Origin: Bacillota bacterium
GTDB lineage: Bacteria; Bacillota; Clostridia; Christensenellales; SZUA-584
Length of the DNA: 64,000 nt
Assembly: GCA_023412005.1 (NCBI GenBank)
Contig: JAEYOE010000010.1
Span: forward strand, 1 to 64,000
Direction: 5' to 3'
Below the pieces are notes generated by a model, which searched no databases, was not told where the DNA came from, and worked only from the letters and a program-made list of their open reading frames with translations. Of this stretch, positions 40,348 through 49,339 are shown piece after piece. The translations under genes were made by a program, and so were the position numbers. The number at the start of each line of letters is the position of its first letter. Position 1 is the stretch's first letter.

Positions 40348-42185
40348 GCCCCCACCCCCGCGTATGAGATCTCTTCGACGTAATCAACTCGCTCGATTGT
40401 CAACGCGAAGCTGATCATGTTGTACTCTTGAGTATCGTTGACCGCTGTAATTGCCCCGTAGTATCGATTGCCGAACGCGTCCCGGTATAAGACAGTTTGT
40501 CTACGATCGATCAACGCATCAAGCTTTTGCCACTCCACCAGCGAGGTGTAAAAGTACGATGGCGTATAAACCTCGCCGCTAAACTCGCTAAACACATGAA
40601 GCGGATGTTTGCGACCGGCATAAAAGGAGCTGGTGCCGACAAGCTGCTTTTGTCTTGACACCGCGGGCTGGCCGCTGGGCTTTTGGTGCATCGTAATCAC
40701 GTTGTCGAGATCGTCAACAGCTGCCAGAGCCACGGAAGGCACTGTTATGGCCGTCCATGCTGCCGTGCTATCTGCATAGTTCTCGTTGGCGTCTACGGCA
40801 CGCAACACATATTTAGCTTCACCAAGCGCCGCGTAGTCATAGTATTCCAATAAGCCTGTGACTTCGGCGATTGGTATGTCGTCACGCAGCAAATAGAGAT
40901 GCGCAGTATCGTCTCCCGCATCACTGATTGTGATCAGCGCGCCATTGCTTACAACATCAACGCTCAAGCTCGGCGCGTCGGGGGGCGTTACTGCTAGCGT
41001 GAACGCCAGCTCAGCCCATACCGACCACATCAGCAGCGAGTTTTCAATACGAACCCTAACGGTGTACGTGCCGTTTGCCAGATACAGCGGAATGACATGG
41101 GCTTTAGCCGTTCCACCTGTTTCGCCGCTGTCGTGTATCACATCACCATCAGAAATGAATTGCACCTGATAGGCCACCTGCCCTATGGCCTGCCACGATA
41201 CAGTCGGACGTGACGCAGCGGTCACACCCGATATAGTCGGAGCTGCAGGAGCTCCCACACCAACGAACGAGGCAGGGTCAGACCAATCACCCGCGACATT
41301 GTCCGTGTTGTATGTATGCGCACGCCAACGCAAATTACCTGCCGAAAACGTGCCGGCCGTAATCACGACGGATTGAGCACTTCCGGTCACAGTAGTGAGT
41401 GAAGTCCATGCGCCTCCGTCTACGCTGTATTCCAGATCGGCTTTTGTCTGCTCCGTTCCTGTGTCGACAGCATGCTGCCATTCAAAAGTAATATCCTTGT
41501 CGACTTCAACATAGGCGTTCACAGGCGAAACGAGAACAGGCTTGCCCGGTGTAAGATCACCGTAGAACGTCGGAAGATAACCGCCTTCAGATATGACCGA
41601 GTCGGATACAAGAGCACTGGACGGAAGGACGAATGCGGGAATAAACCCACGGTAACCCCCCGGAGAAGCCGAATTCCACGTCGATGGAGAACCATAATTT
41701 GCGCCGTCTATATTTGGTGAGCGTGTCCACCACGTAGTAATAGACGCATTATCAGGTGCTGTTTTTGAAATGAAAGCCGAAGAATAAAGGGTCAAACGGG
41801 AATTCTCGTTCGCCCCATTAAGCGCTGAGCCGGTAAACTCGGTAAAAGACGGAACAAACACTTTTCGGTTCAAAGCTGCTGTCGGCCAAGGTGTGCCAAT
41901 TGTGTTGCTTATACAGGTAATAGGTGTGGATAATAGAGCTGCCCGATGTTGAACAGAGTATCTACTCTCAAAGTTTTGCGCAAAAACATCAATATCACTA
42001 CCGGAATAAAATCGCGATCCCGAAGCACTAAATTGTACGGGTGTGCTAAATAAATACTTTCTCACAAGCGTGGCCGTGTTCGCCCCGTGAACGTTAAATC
42101 CAGCAAGCTCGTAAAGCTGTATTCCGCTGTTTTCGTAAAAACAAACAAGGCTGCCGACCGCTAGGGTGGATAGTGCTTTTGACAT
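40344..42185 (-). CDS. Phage tail protein with DUF6273-like N-terminus and FN3-like domains
   Basis: A 613-residue protein. The N-terminal 200 residues have ITTWWTRSPNIDGANYGSPS and SPGGYRGFIPAFVLPSS, the pattern of the DUF6273 domain, related in appearance to C-type-lectin-like folds. FN3/Ig-like modules follow (FEWQHAVDTGTEQTKADLEYS, WRAHTYNTDNVAGDWSDPASF, and others). The C-terminal region (about 490-613) has a distal-tail-like pattern (SSFYAGRKHPLHVFSEFSGE, WQKLDALIDRRQTVLYRDAF). It is probably a distal tail protein carrying adhesion modules. It starts just before the tape measure stop. Confidence 0.72.
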   Translation of the reverse strand: MSKALSTLAVGSLVCFYENSGIQLYELAGFNVHGANTATLVRKYLFSTPVQFSASGSRFYSGSDIDVFAQNFESRYSVQHRAALLSTPITCISNTIGTPWPTAALNRKVFVPSFTEFTGSALNGANENSRLTLYSSAFISKTAPDNASITTWWTRSPNIDGANYGSPSTWNSASPGGYRGFIPAFVLPSSALVSDSVISEGGYLPTFYGDLTPGKPVLVSPVNAYVEVDKDITFEWQHAVDTGTEQTKADLEYSVDGGAWTSLTTVTGSAQSVVITAGTFSAGNLRWRAHTYNTDNVAGDWSDPASFVGVGAPAAPTISGVTAASRPTVSWQAIGQVAYQVQFISDGDVIHDSGETGGTAKAHVIPLYLANGTYTVRVRIENSLLMWSVWAELAFTLAVTPPDAPSLSVDVVSNGALITISDAGDDTAHLYLLRDDIPIAEVTGLLEYYDYAALGEAKYVLRAVDANENYADSTAAWTAITVPSVALAAVDDLDNVITMHQKPSGQPAVSRQKQLVGTSSFYAGRKHPLHVFSEFSGEVYTPSYFYTSLVEWQKLDALIDRRQTVLYRDAFGNRYYGAITAVNDTQEYNMISFALTIERVDYVEEISYAGVGA

Positions 42186-43903
42186 TATATCGATCCTCCC
42201 GCGCGAGCTTTCTGCCGCGCCGTATCGTTTGATTCAAGCAAGGCGAGTATGCGGGCGTAATCCTTAGAGTCCGGATAGACGTACAGCTCATTAATCACCG
42301 TACTGGCTGAGCTGCCCACGTTAGACTTCCCCGCAAGCTTCGCGGATATATCGGACGGTATGATCTGCGCGCCTCTCGGTATGTTCATAAGCTCCGGGCC
42401 GTTCTCGCCAACCCATGACAGCCCACCGCGCCAATTGCGTGTACCGCGCGCATTCTGCCCGACGTAAAAGCCCGAACCGTCGCTAAAATTCGGGTAATAG
42501 CCCCAATCCTTGTAAAAGTCTTCGTCAGTATAGCCCTCTGATACCCAGCCGCCGTTTCCGTCAGAAACCATCTTACCTGTGCTTTTGTTGGCCTTTGATG
42601 AGGAAGCGCCATAATCACTCCAACCGCCGCTGTAATTTCTGCTGATCGTGTTCATCTGGTCGTTTATGGCGTTGTATGTACTGCCGTTTTCTGAAAATGG
42701 CTTTGTCATCATGTTGATCCAGCGGTCGAAATCGGTTTCCGCTCCGGTGATCCACTTGATGGCCTCGATAATCAGCCCGAGTAATCCGACAATAATTGAC
42801 AGTGCATCGGCAATCAAGCCAAGCGCGACAGCCAGGCCGCCCGAAAGCATGTCGATCAACGGGCCGAGTATGTCCATGATGATTTCGACCAAAGGCACAA
42901 GCGCTTCAACAATATCGAATATAGGCGGGAGCAGCTTTTCGGCGATCTCCGCGAGAGGTGGGAGCAGGGCGCTGAAAAGATCAATAACCGGTGGTAAGAG
43001 GTCGGCCAGCAGCTCGCTGAAAAGCTCCGCCAGACTGCCGAGCGCTTCGCCTAGCTTATCGAGCGTGCCGTCTTCAGCCATCTTCTTGAACGCTTCGTCA
43101 AGCTTCGGTATGGCCTGATCGTTGAAGGCTTCAAGAACCGGCTTGAATGCGGGCAACAGCGTCTCACCAAGCGAAGCGGCCAGCTTATCGACGTTGTTCT
43201 TCGCTATGCGCATCTGGTTTGCCCAGCTATCCGTTGTACGCGCAAAATCGCCCTGCGCGTCCTTAGACACACTAAGAAGATAGTTCCACCGAAGCATCGC
43301 CTTGTCGGCTTCGCTCATCGCTTCGTACGCCGTGGTGATACCCTGTGACATCGCGAAAGTTTCAAGATTCGCGACAGACAGATTAATACCGAGCTGCCGA
43401 AGCGGCTCGATCTCTCCGGATATGCCGCTTCGTATTTTCTCCCAAGCCTCGTTGTGGCTCAAGTTGTAGAACGATGCAAAGTCACCGGCAAGACCTGCGA
43501 GACTTGTGGACATCTCGACGGTCATCTCGTCAGATACCTGCATTGATTTGAGCATCGCGCCCATGGTGCCCGTGAACTGTTTAGCCGATAGCTCTGTAAG
43601 TCCGTACGCTGCATCAGCGGTTTTTGCCCACTCGTTGATCTTGTCCGCACTTCTGCCGAACGTCACATCAACAACGTTTTGGACTTCTCGCAGATCCGAA
43701 GCAAGCTCAACGCCGCGCTTCGTAAGGGTAACAAAAGCAGCACCGGCAGCGAGTGCCGCGGTACCAACGGCTGCGCCGATCGCTTTACCGATACCCGCGA
43801 TCTTTGAGCCCATATTACCTAGTTTCTGTTCGGTCTCGATATTAGCCTTGTCTATTCCGGAGGTATCGCCGGTGTACTGGATTATGACTTTACCGTCTGA
43901 CAT
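42185..43903 (-). CDS. Phage tail tape measure protein
   Basis: A 572-residue protein. The N-terminal region has TGDTSGIDKANIETEQKLGN and a Gly/Ala-rich segment (IGAAVGTAALAAGAAFVTLTK). A middle part resembles phage minor-tail domain (LSHNEAWEKIRSGISGEIEPL). A long hydrophobic stretch follows (about 300-420; LLADLLPPVIDLFSALLPPL...). ATG 43903 has GGAGGG upstream; an earlier in-frame start at 43999 lacks a site and would overlap the previous gene more. The length implies a non-contractile tail of modest length, supporting a siphovirus. It sets tail length and helps DNA ejection. Confidence 0.9.
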   Translation of the reverse strand: MSDGKVIIQYTGDTSGIDKANIETEQKLGNMGSKIAGIGKAIGAAVGTAALAAGAAFVTLTKRGVELASDLREVQNVVDVTFGRSADKINEWAKTADAAYGLTELSAKQFTGTMGAMLKSMQVSDEMTVEMSTSLAGLAGDFASFYNLSHNEAWEKIRSGISGEIEPLRQLGINLSVANLETFAMSQGITTAYEAMSEADKAMLRWNYLLSVSKDAQGDFARTTDSWANQMRIAKNNVDKLAASLGETLLPAFKPVLEAFNDQAIPKLDEAFKKMAEDGTLDKLGEALGSLAELFSELLADLLPPVIDLFSALLPPLAEIAEKLLPPIFDIVEALVPLVEIIMDILGPLIDMLSGGLAVALGLIADALSIIVGLLGLIIEAIKWITGAETDFDRWINMMTKPFSENGSTYNAINDQMNTISRNYSGGWSDYGASSSKANKSTGKMVSDGNGGWVSEGYTDEDFYKDWGYYPNFSDGSGFYVGQNARGTRNWRGGLSWVGENGPELMNIPRGAQIIPSDISAKLAGKSNVGSSASTVINELYVYPDSKDYARILALLESNDTARQKARAGGSI

Positions 43904-44507
43904 TCTGCCCTCCTGCTCTCGCGATAAGCCTCGCAGCAAAATTATTAATCCCTGCCTGGAACGTCGCCTCGGCTTCATCTTCGTCGATCTGAAGCGCACA
44001 GGCCTCTTTGGCTTTTAGCAGTGCAGTGATCTGCTCGGCGTTATGTTCATTCGCCACCGGCAACGGGCGCTGACGGATCGACATGACCTGTCTGATCTGT
44101 GTGTTATCCGGCAGGCCTTGAAAAAGCGCAATAAAAAAGCGCCAGTCGAGCTGACCGCGCTCTTTATTCAAATCAATGCCGTAAGCTTGTCTGAATGCCG
44201 CATAGATCAGTGCCGCATCTTGTTCGAAGTCAAGCACCCGAGGCGCGCCCGGTTCAGTGGTCTTCACGCCCTCGCTGACATATTCTGCGTTGATTCGCGT
44301 CATAAGCTTTTCGAGTTTGTCGACCGGGAGCTGTGCCGCTTTCTTCCCTGCGATAAGCTCGACACCGAGCTGTAGCCGTTGCAGTGGTGTCAGCAGCTTA
44401 TCGCGCTGAATCTCCATCACCAGCAGCACCGTATCAAACGATAGGTTTAACCTGTAGCGCTTCCCCTCGAACACGATTATTCGATCAAGCGCACGTGATA
44501 AATTCAC
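43890..44507 (-). CDS. Phage Gp15-like protein (tail assembly chaperone region)
   Basis: A 205-residue protein resembling the Bacteriophage Gp15 family, with YRLNLSFDTVLLVMEIQRD, a central AALIYAAFRQAYGIDLNKERGQLDW and RFFIALFQGLPDNTQIRQVM. Its place, just before the tape measure gene and after a smaller overlapping gene, is where tail assembly chaperones sit. It overlaps the upstream gene by 4 bases and the tape measure gene by 14. Confidence 0.8.
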   Translation of the reverse strand: MNLSRALDRIIVFEGKRYRLNLSFDTVLLVMEIQRDKLLTPLQRLQLGVELIAGKKAAQLPVDKLEKLMTRINAEYVSEGVKTTEPGAPRVLDFEQDAALIYAAFRQAYGIDLNKERGQLDWRFFIALFQGLPDNTQIRQVMSIRQRPLPVANEHNAEQITALLKAKEACALQIDEDEAEATFQAGINNFAARLIARAGGQNVRR

Positions 44508-44944
44508 CGCCTACCACGCGCCCTTTTAATTGCATCGCGCTTACGGCGCTGCATATCTTTGATCGACGCCTCGACCTTCGGGCCGATTGTGCCAGAAATA
44601 AACGGCGTGATCGCATTGATCATTTCGATATAGTTCTGCTCGTAAAAAACGAGTATTTTTTCAGCGTTCTCTTTCCCGAGCAGTAAAGATATCAGGTCAA
44701 TGATCGCGTACCCAAGCCTTTCGACAAGGGCGTCGTCTTTTTCCCCTGCTTTTTTAGCCGCGTCAGCTGCAAGCCTCGCTTCGCCGATGGCCGTTTGTAC
44801 CTTGACGTAGTCCTTTGCAATTTCTTCGGGTAAAAGCGATATGGTGAGAACCTCATCACCAATTTTCAACTGCTCGACAATCCGTTCTTTGCGTTTTAAT
44901 TCATAAACCGAATTAAGTTTTCTTCTGATCGTGAAGCCAAACAT
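44504..44944 (-). CDS. Phage tail assembly chaperone-like protein
   Basis: A 146-residue protein with a lysine-rich tail. LKIGDEVLTISLLPEEIAKD and YAIIDLISLLLGKENAEKIL predict a small alpha/beta chaperone. It is followed by the Gp15-like gene with a 4-base overlap (ATGA type), so both proteins may form the chaperone pair by coupled translation rather than a programmed frameshift. AGGAGG precedes ATG 44944. Confidence 0.7.
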   Translation of the reverse strand: MFGFTIRRKLNSVYELKRKERIVEQLKIGDEVLTISLLPEEIAKDYVKVQTAIGEARLAADAAKKAGEKDDALVERLGYAIIDLISLLLGKENAEKILVFYEQNYIEMINAITPFISGTIGPKVEASIKDMQRRKRDAIKRARGRR

Positions 44945-44966
44945 GATCTTTCCTCCTCAAATAAAA

Positions 44967-44991
44967 GAGGAGCGGTGTCCTCCCGCTCCTC
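44967..44991 (-). terminator. Hairpin between major tail protein and tail chaperone genes
   Basis: Nine-bp stem GAGGAGCGG / CCGCTCCTC with a 7-base loop and TTTTATTT on the minus strand. It is probably a partial terminator that lowers expression of later tail genes compared with the abundant tail tube protein. Confidence 0.7.
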
Positions 44992-45005
44992 CCGCCGTTT
45001 TGGCT

Positions 45006-45728
45006 TTAGGCTGCCGTCACTTCGGCAATGCCGCCCTTTTTCGCTTTGTTCGAGCTGGTCTCGATCTCGGCGATAACGATCTGGTCACCCGTTACCGCGG
45101 TGATTTCCGCGCTGCCGTCCCATGCTGTCCAGCCTGTTGTCAACACCGCATCAAACGCGGGCAGGTCAACGCTGGCCGCAGTCTTGTACTTGTAGCTGTG
45201 GCCGGATTCAACAGCCGGGTTAACATAAATCGCAGTCTCGCCGGATTCAGACCCCGCAACGCTGACGACTTTCAACGGGTCGAGATACACACCAGTGAGG
45301 ATGCGCGGCTTTCCGTTGCCGTGAATAACCACGCTGATGGCATCCGGCTTATTCGCGTCACCGCCACTCGCTGTTATGTTGACAAGCGTGATACCCCACT
45401 CAAGGATCGCCTCGTTCTGCCGGGTGATACGCAGCGTTGTCTTGCGAGCCACACCAAAGTTAAGACGTACCGCGTCGCTGAAAATGTAGTCCTGCGCCTG
45501 GTCGTTGAAAAACCTCACGCCCGTAAGCGTTACGGTATACTGGCCGCCGGTGACTTCGCTACTTCCCCAGCCTTCGTCGCCGAAGAACGCTGCTTGAAAA
45601 AGCACCTCGTTGAGCGCCTCAGCAAGATTTGAGAAGCCTTTTTTAATCGCCGCCCACATTCTGCTGGCACCGAGCGGTGTTATGTCAATTTCAAGTTGAC
45701 AATTATAATTCAGTTCAATTTCGGGCAT
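45006..45728 (-). CDS. Phage major tail tube protein
   Basis: A 240-residue protein, beta-rich with few cysteines, typical of siphophage tail tube subunits. Segments include PLGASRMWAAIKKGFSNLAEALNEV and GGQYTVTLTGVRFFNDQAQDYIF. The C-terminal part has Ala/Asp-rich strands and ends KAKKGGIAEVTAA. It lies directly after the tail-terminator gene and before the chaperone pair, the canonical position, and is followed by a partial terminator. Confidence 0.82.
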   Translation of the reverse strand: MPEIELNYNCQLEIDITPLGASRMWAAIKKGFSNLAEALNEVLFQAAFFGDEGWGSSEVTGGQYTVTLTGVRFFNDQAQDYIFSDAVRLNFGVARKTTLRITRQNEAILEWGITLVNITASGGDANKPDAISVVIHGNGKPRILTGVYLDPLKVVSVAGSESGETAIYVNPAVESGHSYKYKTAASVDLPAFDAVLTTGWTAWDGSAEITAVTGDQIVIAEIETSSNKAKKGGIAEVTAA

Positions 45729-45732
45729 GTTA

Positions 45733-46134
45733 TCAGACCCCTTTCATGTAAAATTGTACTTCCAGCACCGAGCCGTAAATCCACTGCCCTGTGCTGGTTT
45801 CTTGTTCGATATAGTTTGGCGTTGTCGTCGTGCGAATGTTGGTGATCTCCCAGTCTGCACCTGTTGGGTACTCTTTGCGCCGGGTGAGCGCCGTGTGTAT
45901 GTTTGACAACGCCGTCGCAACTGTCTGGCGATTGCTGTGCTTGCCGTTGAGAACAGCGTTAAAGCTGTTCAGGCTTCCGCGGTCCATGTATTCTTCGTCC
46001 GGGCTGCCGGGACCCGCATACATCGCAAGGCTATCAGCAGTCGGAATGGAGCCATGAGCGATCATGGTAAACGGTGAAGCGTTCGCTAAAGCCAACGCTT
46101 TAACCGCTAAAAGGATCTCATCGTACATGCTCAT
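45733..46134 (-). CDS. Phage minor capsid / tail terminator protein
   Basis: A 133-residue protein matching the Minor_capsid_3-like group: ASPFTMIAHGSIPTADSLAMY near the start and TNYIEQETSTGQWIYGSVLEVQF-type C-terminal strands. This position corresponds to tail terminator or completion proteins that cap the tail tube and join it to the head. It overlaps the upstream gene by 4 bases. Confidence 0.78.
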   Translation of the reverse strand: MSMYDEILLAVKALALANASPFTMIAHGSIPTADSLAMYAGPGSPDEEYMDRGSLNSFNAVLNGKHSNRQTVATALSNIHTALTRRKEYPTGADWEITNIRTTTTPNYIEQETSTGQWIYGSVLEVQFYMKGV

Positions 46135-46475
46135 ACCCTCCTATCGGCTATAGCCTGGGCGATCCGCTGATACTTCGCCTTAAACGTGCGTATGGCTTTG
46201 TGCGCCCACATTGTGGCCGCGTTCGGGTTGCGATCGAGCGACGGCCTCCCGGTGTAGTATTGCTTTTTAGCATAAGGTGTGTCCCATATAGCAAGACCTT
46301 GTTCCGGGATGCTTGCTCGAATCGCGCTGCGCTCGAGTTCGCCAGTGTCTTCTTTGCAATAATAGTTGCCGTCCTTAATGAGCTCGTTCGTAATGATCGG
46401 CGTCGCTTCCCGAGCGGCTGCTTCGGCTCGCGCCTTAACGCCTGCAGAGTTAAACTCATAACGCATGTACGTCAT
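46131..46475 (-). CDS. Phage minor capsid protein (Minor_capsid_2-like)
   Basis: A 114-residue protein with an Ala/Arg-rich helix (VKARAEAAAREATPIITNEL), then KEDTGELERSAI and DTPYAKKQYYTGRPS. These match the head-tail joining proteins called Minor_capsid_2. It is coupled by 4-base overlaps to both neighbours. Confidence 0.82.
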   Translation of the reverse strand: MTYMRYEFNSAGVKARAEAAAREATPIITNELIKDGNYYCKEDTGELERSAIRASIPEQGLAIWDTPYAKKQYYTGRPSLDRNPNAATMWAHKAIRTFKAKYQRIAQAIADRRV

Positions 46476-46813
46476 GACAGCTCGACCTCCCAGTGATGAA
46501 CGCGGGTACCGTCACATATCGGCTCAGTGCCACCGACAACCTCATACGCCGTGCTGCCCGTTTCGATTCTGTCACCGAGCGTAAACGTCGCACCCACGGG
46601 GGCGCTGTTTCGACAGTCAAAGAACATGATCGCAGACAGCTGTTTCTCGTTGTTATCTTTGGTCTTGACAAGCTTTGTAGAGGGCTCAAAGCGCACATTC
46701 GTCAGTGAGCGGCTCGAAGCATACGACCACTGCCCCGCATCGTTCTGCGTTTTGGTGCCATATCGATGCGTCGCGTCGTGAATGAGAAAGCCCTTTGGCA
46801 TCGGCATCAGCAT
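46472..46813 (-). CDS. Phage minor capsid protein (Minor_capsid_1-like)
   Basis: A 113-residue protein with RVRFEPS-type segment (LTNVRFEPSTKLVKTKDN) and SAIMFFDCRNSAP, as in Minor_capsid_1 head-tail connectors, and a C-terminal beta strand HHWEVELS. Part of the connector block between head and tail genes, overlapping the next gene by 4 bases. Confidence 0.8.
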   Translation of the reverse strand: MLMPMPKGFLIHDATHRYGTKTQNDAGQWSYASSRSLTNVRFEPSTKLVKTKDNNEKQLSAIMFFDCRNSAPVGATFTLGDRIETGSTAYEVVGGTEPICDGTRVHHWEVELS

Positions 46814-47202
46814 GAACTCACCCCGCGATACGTGAGGTTTGTACTGGATAAGTACATATTGACCAAAGGCGATACCGGAATATCACCAACCATCTGACCG
46901 CTCTGCTTACGGGTATAGCTAAATTTGCCAATACCCGCGCTTTGTATACTTGCGTCTGACGTGCCGAGAACCGTGTCGAGCCCGCCATGCGCGTACATAT
47001 ACTGCACCTGAGCGCACACAGCTTTTTTCACAGCTGCCTGAGTGTTGGCGTCGTAGGTTGAGAGACCACCGGCAAGTATGATGCGGTTAAACGTAATGAT
47101 GTCAATGACGTCACTCGCCCGTTCGGCGATCTCAGCAAATTCGCTTTCTAGTACCGTCGTGCTCGGCGAGTATGTTGTAAAGTCTGATTTTATTATGTAC
47201 AT
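46807..47202 (-). CDS. Phage head-tail connector (gp6-like) protein
   Basis: A 131-residue mostly helical protein: EFAEIAERASDVIDIITFNRI and AAVKKAVCAQVQYMYAHGG, then a flexible tail. It fits gp6/gp15-type connectors that bind under the portal. AAAGGAG precedes ATG 47202, and the gene overlaps its downstream neighbour by 7 bases. Confidence 0.78.
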   Translation of the reverse strand: MYIIKSDFTTYSPSTTVLESEFAEIAERASDVIDIITFNRIILAGGLSTYDANTQAAVKKAVCAQVQYMYAHGGLDTVLGTSDASIQSAGIGKFSYTRKQSGQMVGDIPVSPLVNMYLSSTNLTYRGVSSC

Positions 47203-47227
47203 GCCGGTGGTCTCCTTTCGTTGGTTA

Positions 47228-47497
47228 TTAAGTGCCGGTTGTTACGGTGATTGCGACGGTTGACTCATCGGACAACGTCGCCGTTCCGCCGGTCACGACT
47301 CCTTCGGTTACCGTAAGCTCCATTGCCGTAACCGAAGCACCATCAGCACCTGCCGCGCCGTCTTCCCCGTCGCTGGGCGCTGTATAATTCTCGGCGAGGT
47401 AATCAACCACATCTGCCAGGCTATCGCCCGGTATGTCATCAGACGTACCGAGCATGACCTGTGCTAATGCTTTGAAGCTGTCAGTCAGTTTACTCAT
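47228..47497 (-). CDS. Phage head fibre-like protein with collagen-like stretch
   Basis: An 89-residue protein. Residues 1-40 form a helical base (DSFKALAQVMLGTSDDIPGD, SLADVVDYLAENYTAP). A short Gly-x-y collagen-like run follows (DGEDGAAGADGAS). The C-terminal half is a small beta domain of Thr/Val repeats. This resembles head fibre or capsid decoration proteins. AGGTGAGGTGA precedes the ATG. It lies directly after the capsid gene. Confidence 0.72.
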   Translation of the reverse strand: MSKLTDSFKALAQVMLGTSDDIPGDSLADVVDYLAENYTAPSDGEDGAAGADGASVTAMELTVTEGVVTGGTATLSDESTVAITVTTGT

Positions 47498-47510
47498 TCA
47501 CCTCACCACC

Positions 47511-48692
47511 TTAAGAGCTAATCGGCAAAGTAACCGACGCAGCCACTGCGGAAGACGCTACCGTCACGCTGCCGGACACAGTCGTGTAACCGGACTTCTT
47601 GACCGTGTACGGATAGACACCAGCACGAAGATTAAACACCGCCTGTCCGCTTGCATTGGTCTTGAGCCTTGCGCCGTTGACGTTGACGTAAGCGCCTGCG
47701 ACCGCAGCGGGTGACTGCGCATTGTCAGAGACCGTGAAGGTGACAGCCTGTGTTGTTACGGGCGAAGCGGGCTCAAGATACGCAAACGGGCACGATATGC
47801 GATCCACGTCGAGTCTTGTGGCCGGATTCGGCAGCGCCCAAGCGAGACGCATCACGACACGCAGCGCGATCATGTCCTGCTGAGCAAGGTTGAAAACGAT
47901 CTCGCCCGTGGAGGGATCCTGAATCACTGCCTGGTCGAGGATCTTCGTGGTGATGTCCTGTCTGATCGAATACACCGCTTTGTTAAACGAACCTGCAATC
48001 AGCTGAGCGATCGACGGATCAAAGCTGCCGTTCTCGCTGAAAAACGTCGGCGCACCGTCAAGCGCATACTGTGTCGCACCCTGCATATCCGACTTAAAGA
48101 TCGGCTGACCGATGTCGTCACGCAGACCGCGCAGCTTCGCTTTGAACCCGGGAGCAGACACCGCGCCGCTCACGGTATAGCCGTACTCCTCGACCTTATT
48201 GAACACGCCGCCCTCACCAAGCAACTTGGCAAAAAGATCGGACGAATTAGCAACATTGTTGCCTGCCTGCCGTGCCAACGTAATGATGTCAGCCTGCCAC
48301 TCGGCGGGCTTGTTCACACCAAAGAACACAGCGCTATCGATGCACTGGCCCATCGCCTCAAGCACACGCGGGGAAACTTCGCCCATGATGTCGAAACTCG
48401 CATCGTCAAGCACCGCTTCCGGGATCGGCACGATAACGGCCAGCTCCCCGGCGGTCATATAGACGTTGTCCCATTCCTGCTTACTGGTGCGCTTGCGTCC
48501 TGTGTCACCGTTCACCCAGTAAGCCAACGGCAAGAAGTCAAGCACCGGCACGCGAGTCTGCTTGCTCGTCATGTTCGGCATTTTCCGCGCCAAAGCGAGG
48601 AATTGCGACGCCTTCGGTGCTTCCTGAAAAATCGTGTTCGCAACCTGCTCCTGGATAAGAGCCTCAGCTGCTTCTCTTGAAATGCTGCTCAT
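47511..48692 (-). CDS. Phage major capsid protein (HK97-fold) with C-terminal Ig-like domain
   Basis: A 393-residue protein. The first 305 residues form the capsid core: ANTIFQEAPKASQFLALARK, a segment with VPVLDFLPLAYWVNGDT and VIVPIPEAVLDDASFDIMGE are typical HK97-fold capsid segments. Residues about 310-393 form an extra carboxypeptidase-regulatory/Ig-like domain (YVNVNGARLKTNASGQAVF, RAGVYPYTVKKSGYTTVSG). That domain is likely displayed on the capsid surface. A separate scaffold gene lies upstream and the head fibre gene downstream. Confidence 0.9.
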   Translation of the reverse strand: MSSISREAAEALIQEQVANTIFQEAPKASQFLALARKMPNMTSKQTRVPVLDFLPLAYWVNGDTGRKRTSKQEWDNVYMTAGELAVIVPIPEAVLDDASFDIMGEVSPRVLEAMGQCIDSAVFFGVNKPAEWQADIITLARQAGNNVANSSDLFAKLLGEGGVFNKVEEYGYTVSGAVSAPGFKAKLRGLRDDIGQPIFKSDMQGATQYALDGAPTFFSENGSFDPSIAQLIAGSFNKAVYSIRQDITTKILDQAVIQDPSTGEIVFNLAQQDMIALRVVMRLAWALPNPATRLDVDRISCPFAYLEPASPVTTQAVTFTVSDNAQSPAAVAGAYVNVNGARLKTNASGQAVFNLRAGVYPYTVKKSGYTTVSGSVTVASSAVAASVTLPISS

Positions 48693-48695
48693 AAA

Positions 48696-49250
48696 TTATT
48701 CACCTGTACCTTTCCCGAATGCGCCTCTCAGAGCTTCATTCGCTTTCGATTTTGCATCATCAGCCCCTTTTGTGGGGCCTCCTGTGGGGGCGACAACGGC
48801 GGGCGTTTTGTCAGCGTTAAACAGATAAGCATTGTCCTTATCGGCTTTCAGCGCGTCAAACGCGGCCTTTATGTCTGCCTCCCTGTTTTTGCTCGCCTTG
48901 AGTGCAGTGAGCTTGTCAGTGCCCATCACAGCAATCACCGCGGCCTCGTTACGGGCCTTTGCTGTCAGGGCTGCGGTCTTGAGCGCAGCATTGAAATCGC
49001 GTTCGTCGAGCTTAGCTGCATACTCATCGTCTTTACTTTTGAGATCTTTTGTGAGCTGATCAACTTTACCCTGAAGGTCTTTCACGTCCACCCCCTCAAA
49101 ACTCTTGAGAGTGGCCTGTGCTGTGTCTAACCTCGTCTTATAGTCGTCACGCTCACCCTTAACCTTCTCAACGTCTTTGCCGTTCTCGGCCATGATCTTA
49201 TCGATGGCCTCGTCAGCGATGCCGAGGTCTTTTAAAAATTCTCGTTTCAT
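48696..49250 (-). CDS. Phage scaffolding protein (GP20-like)
   Basis: A 184-residue, highly charged coiled-coil protein of the GP20 scaffold family. It begins MKREFLKDLGIADEAIDKIM, has a Lys/Asp/Glu-rich coiled coil (about 30-95) and ends in a basic, Gly-rich tail (ALRGAFGKGTGE). It directs assembly of the procapsid and then leaves. GGAGG precedes ATG 49250. It is followed after 3 bases by the capsid gene. Confidence 0.9.
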   Translation of the reverse strand: MKREFLKDLGIADEAIDKIMAENGKDVEKVKGERDDYKTRLDTAQATLKSFEGVDVKDLQGKVDQLTKDLKSKDDEYAAKLDERDFNAALKTAALTAKARNEAAVIAVMGTDKLTALKASKNREADIKAAFDALKADKDNAYLFNADKTPAVVAPTGGPTKGADDAKSKANEALRGAFGKGTGE

Positions 49251-49339
49251 ACGTCCTCCTGTGACTACGCTTTTTCACGAGTTCGCTCTCACGTCACTCC
49301 ACCGATTACGCCCGTAGTCGGCAAATTTTTGGGTATAAA

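Noticed and set aside
40344..42185. Diversity-generating retroelement target
   Set aside because: The lectin-like region is N-terminal rather than C-terminal, and no reverse transcriptase or template repeat was found nearby.
43890..44944. Programmed -1 frameshift between the two tail chaperone genes
   Set aside because: The genes meet by a 4-base ATGA overlap, and I saw no convincing slippery heptamer upstream; coupled reinitiation explains the layout.
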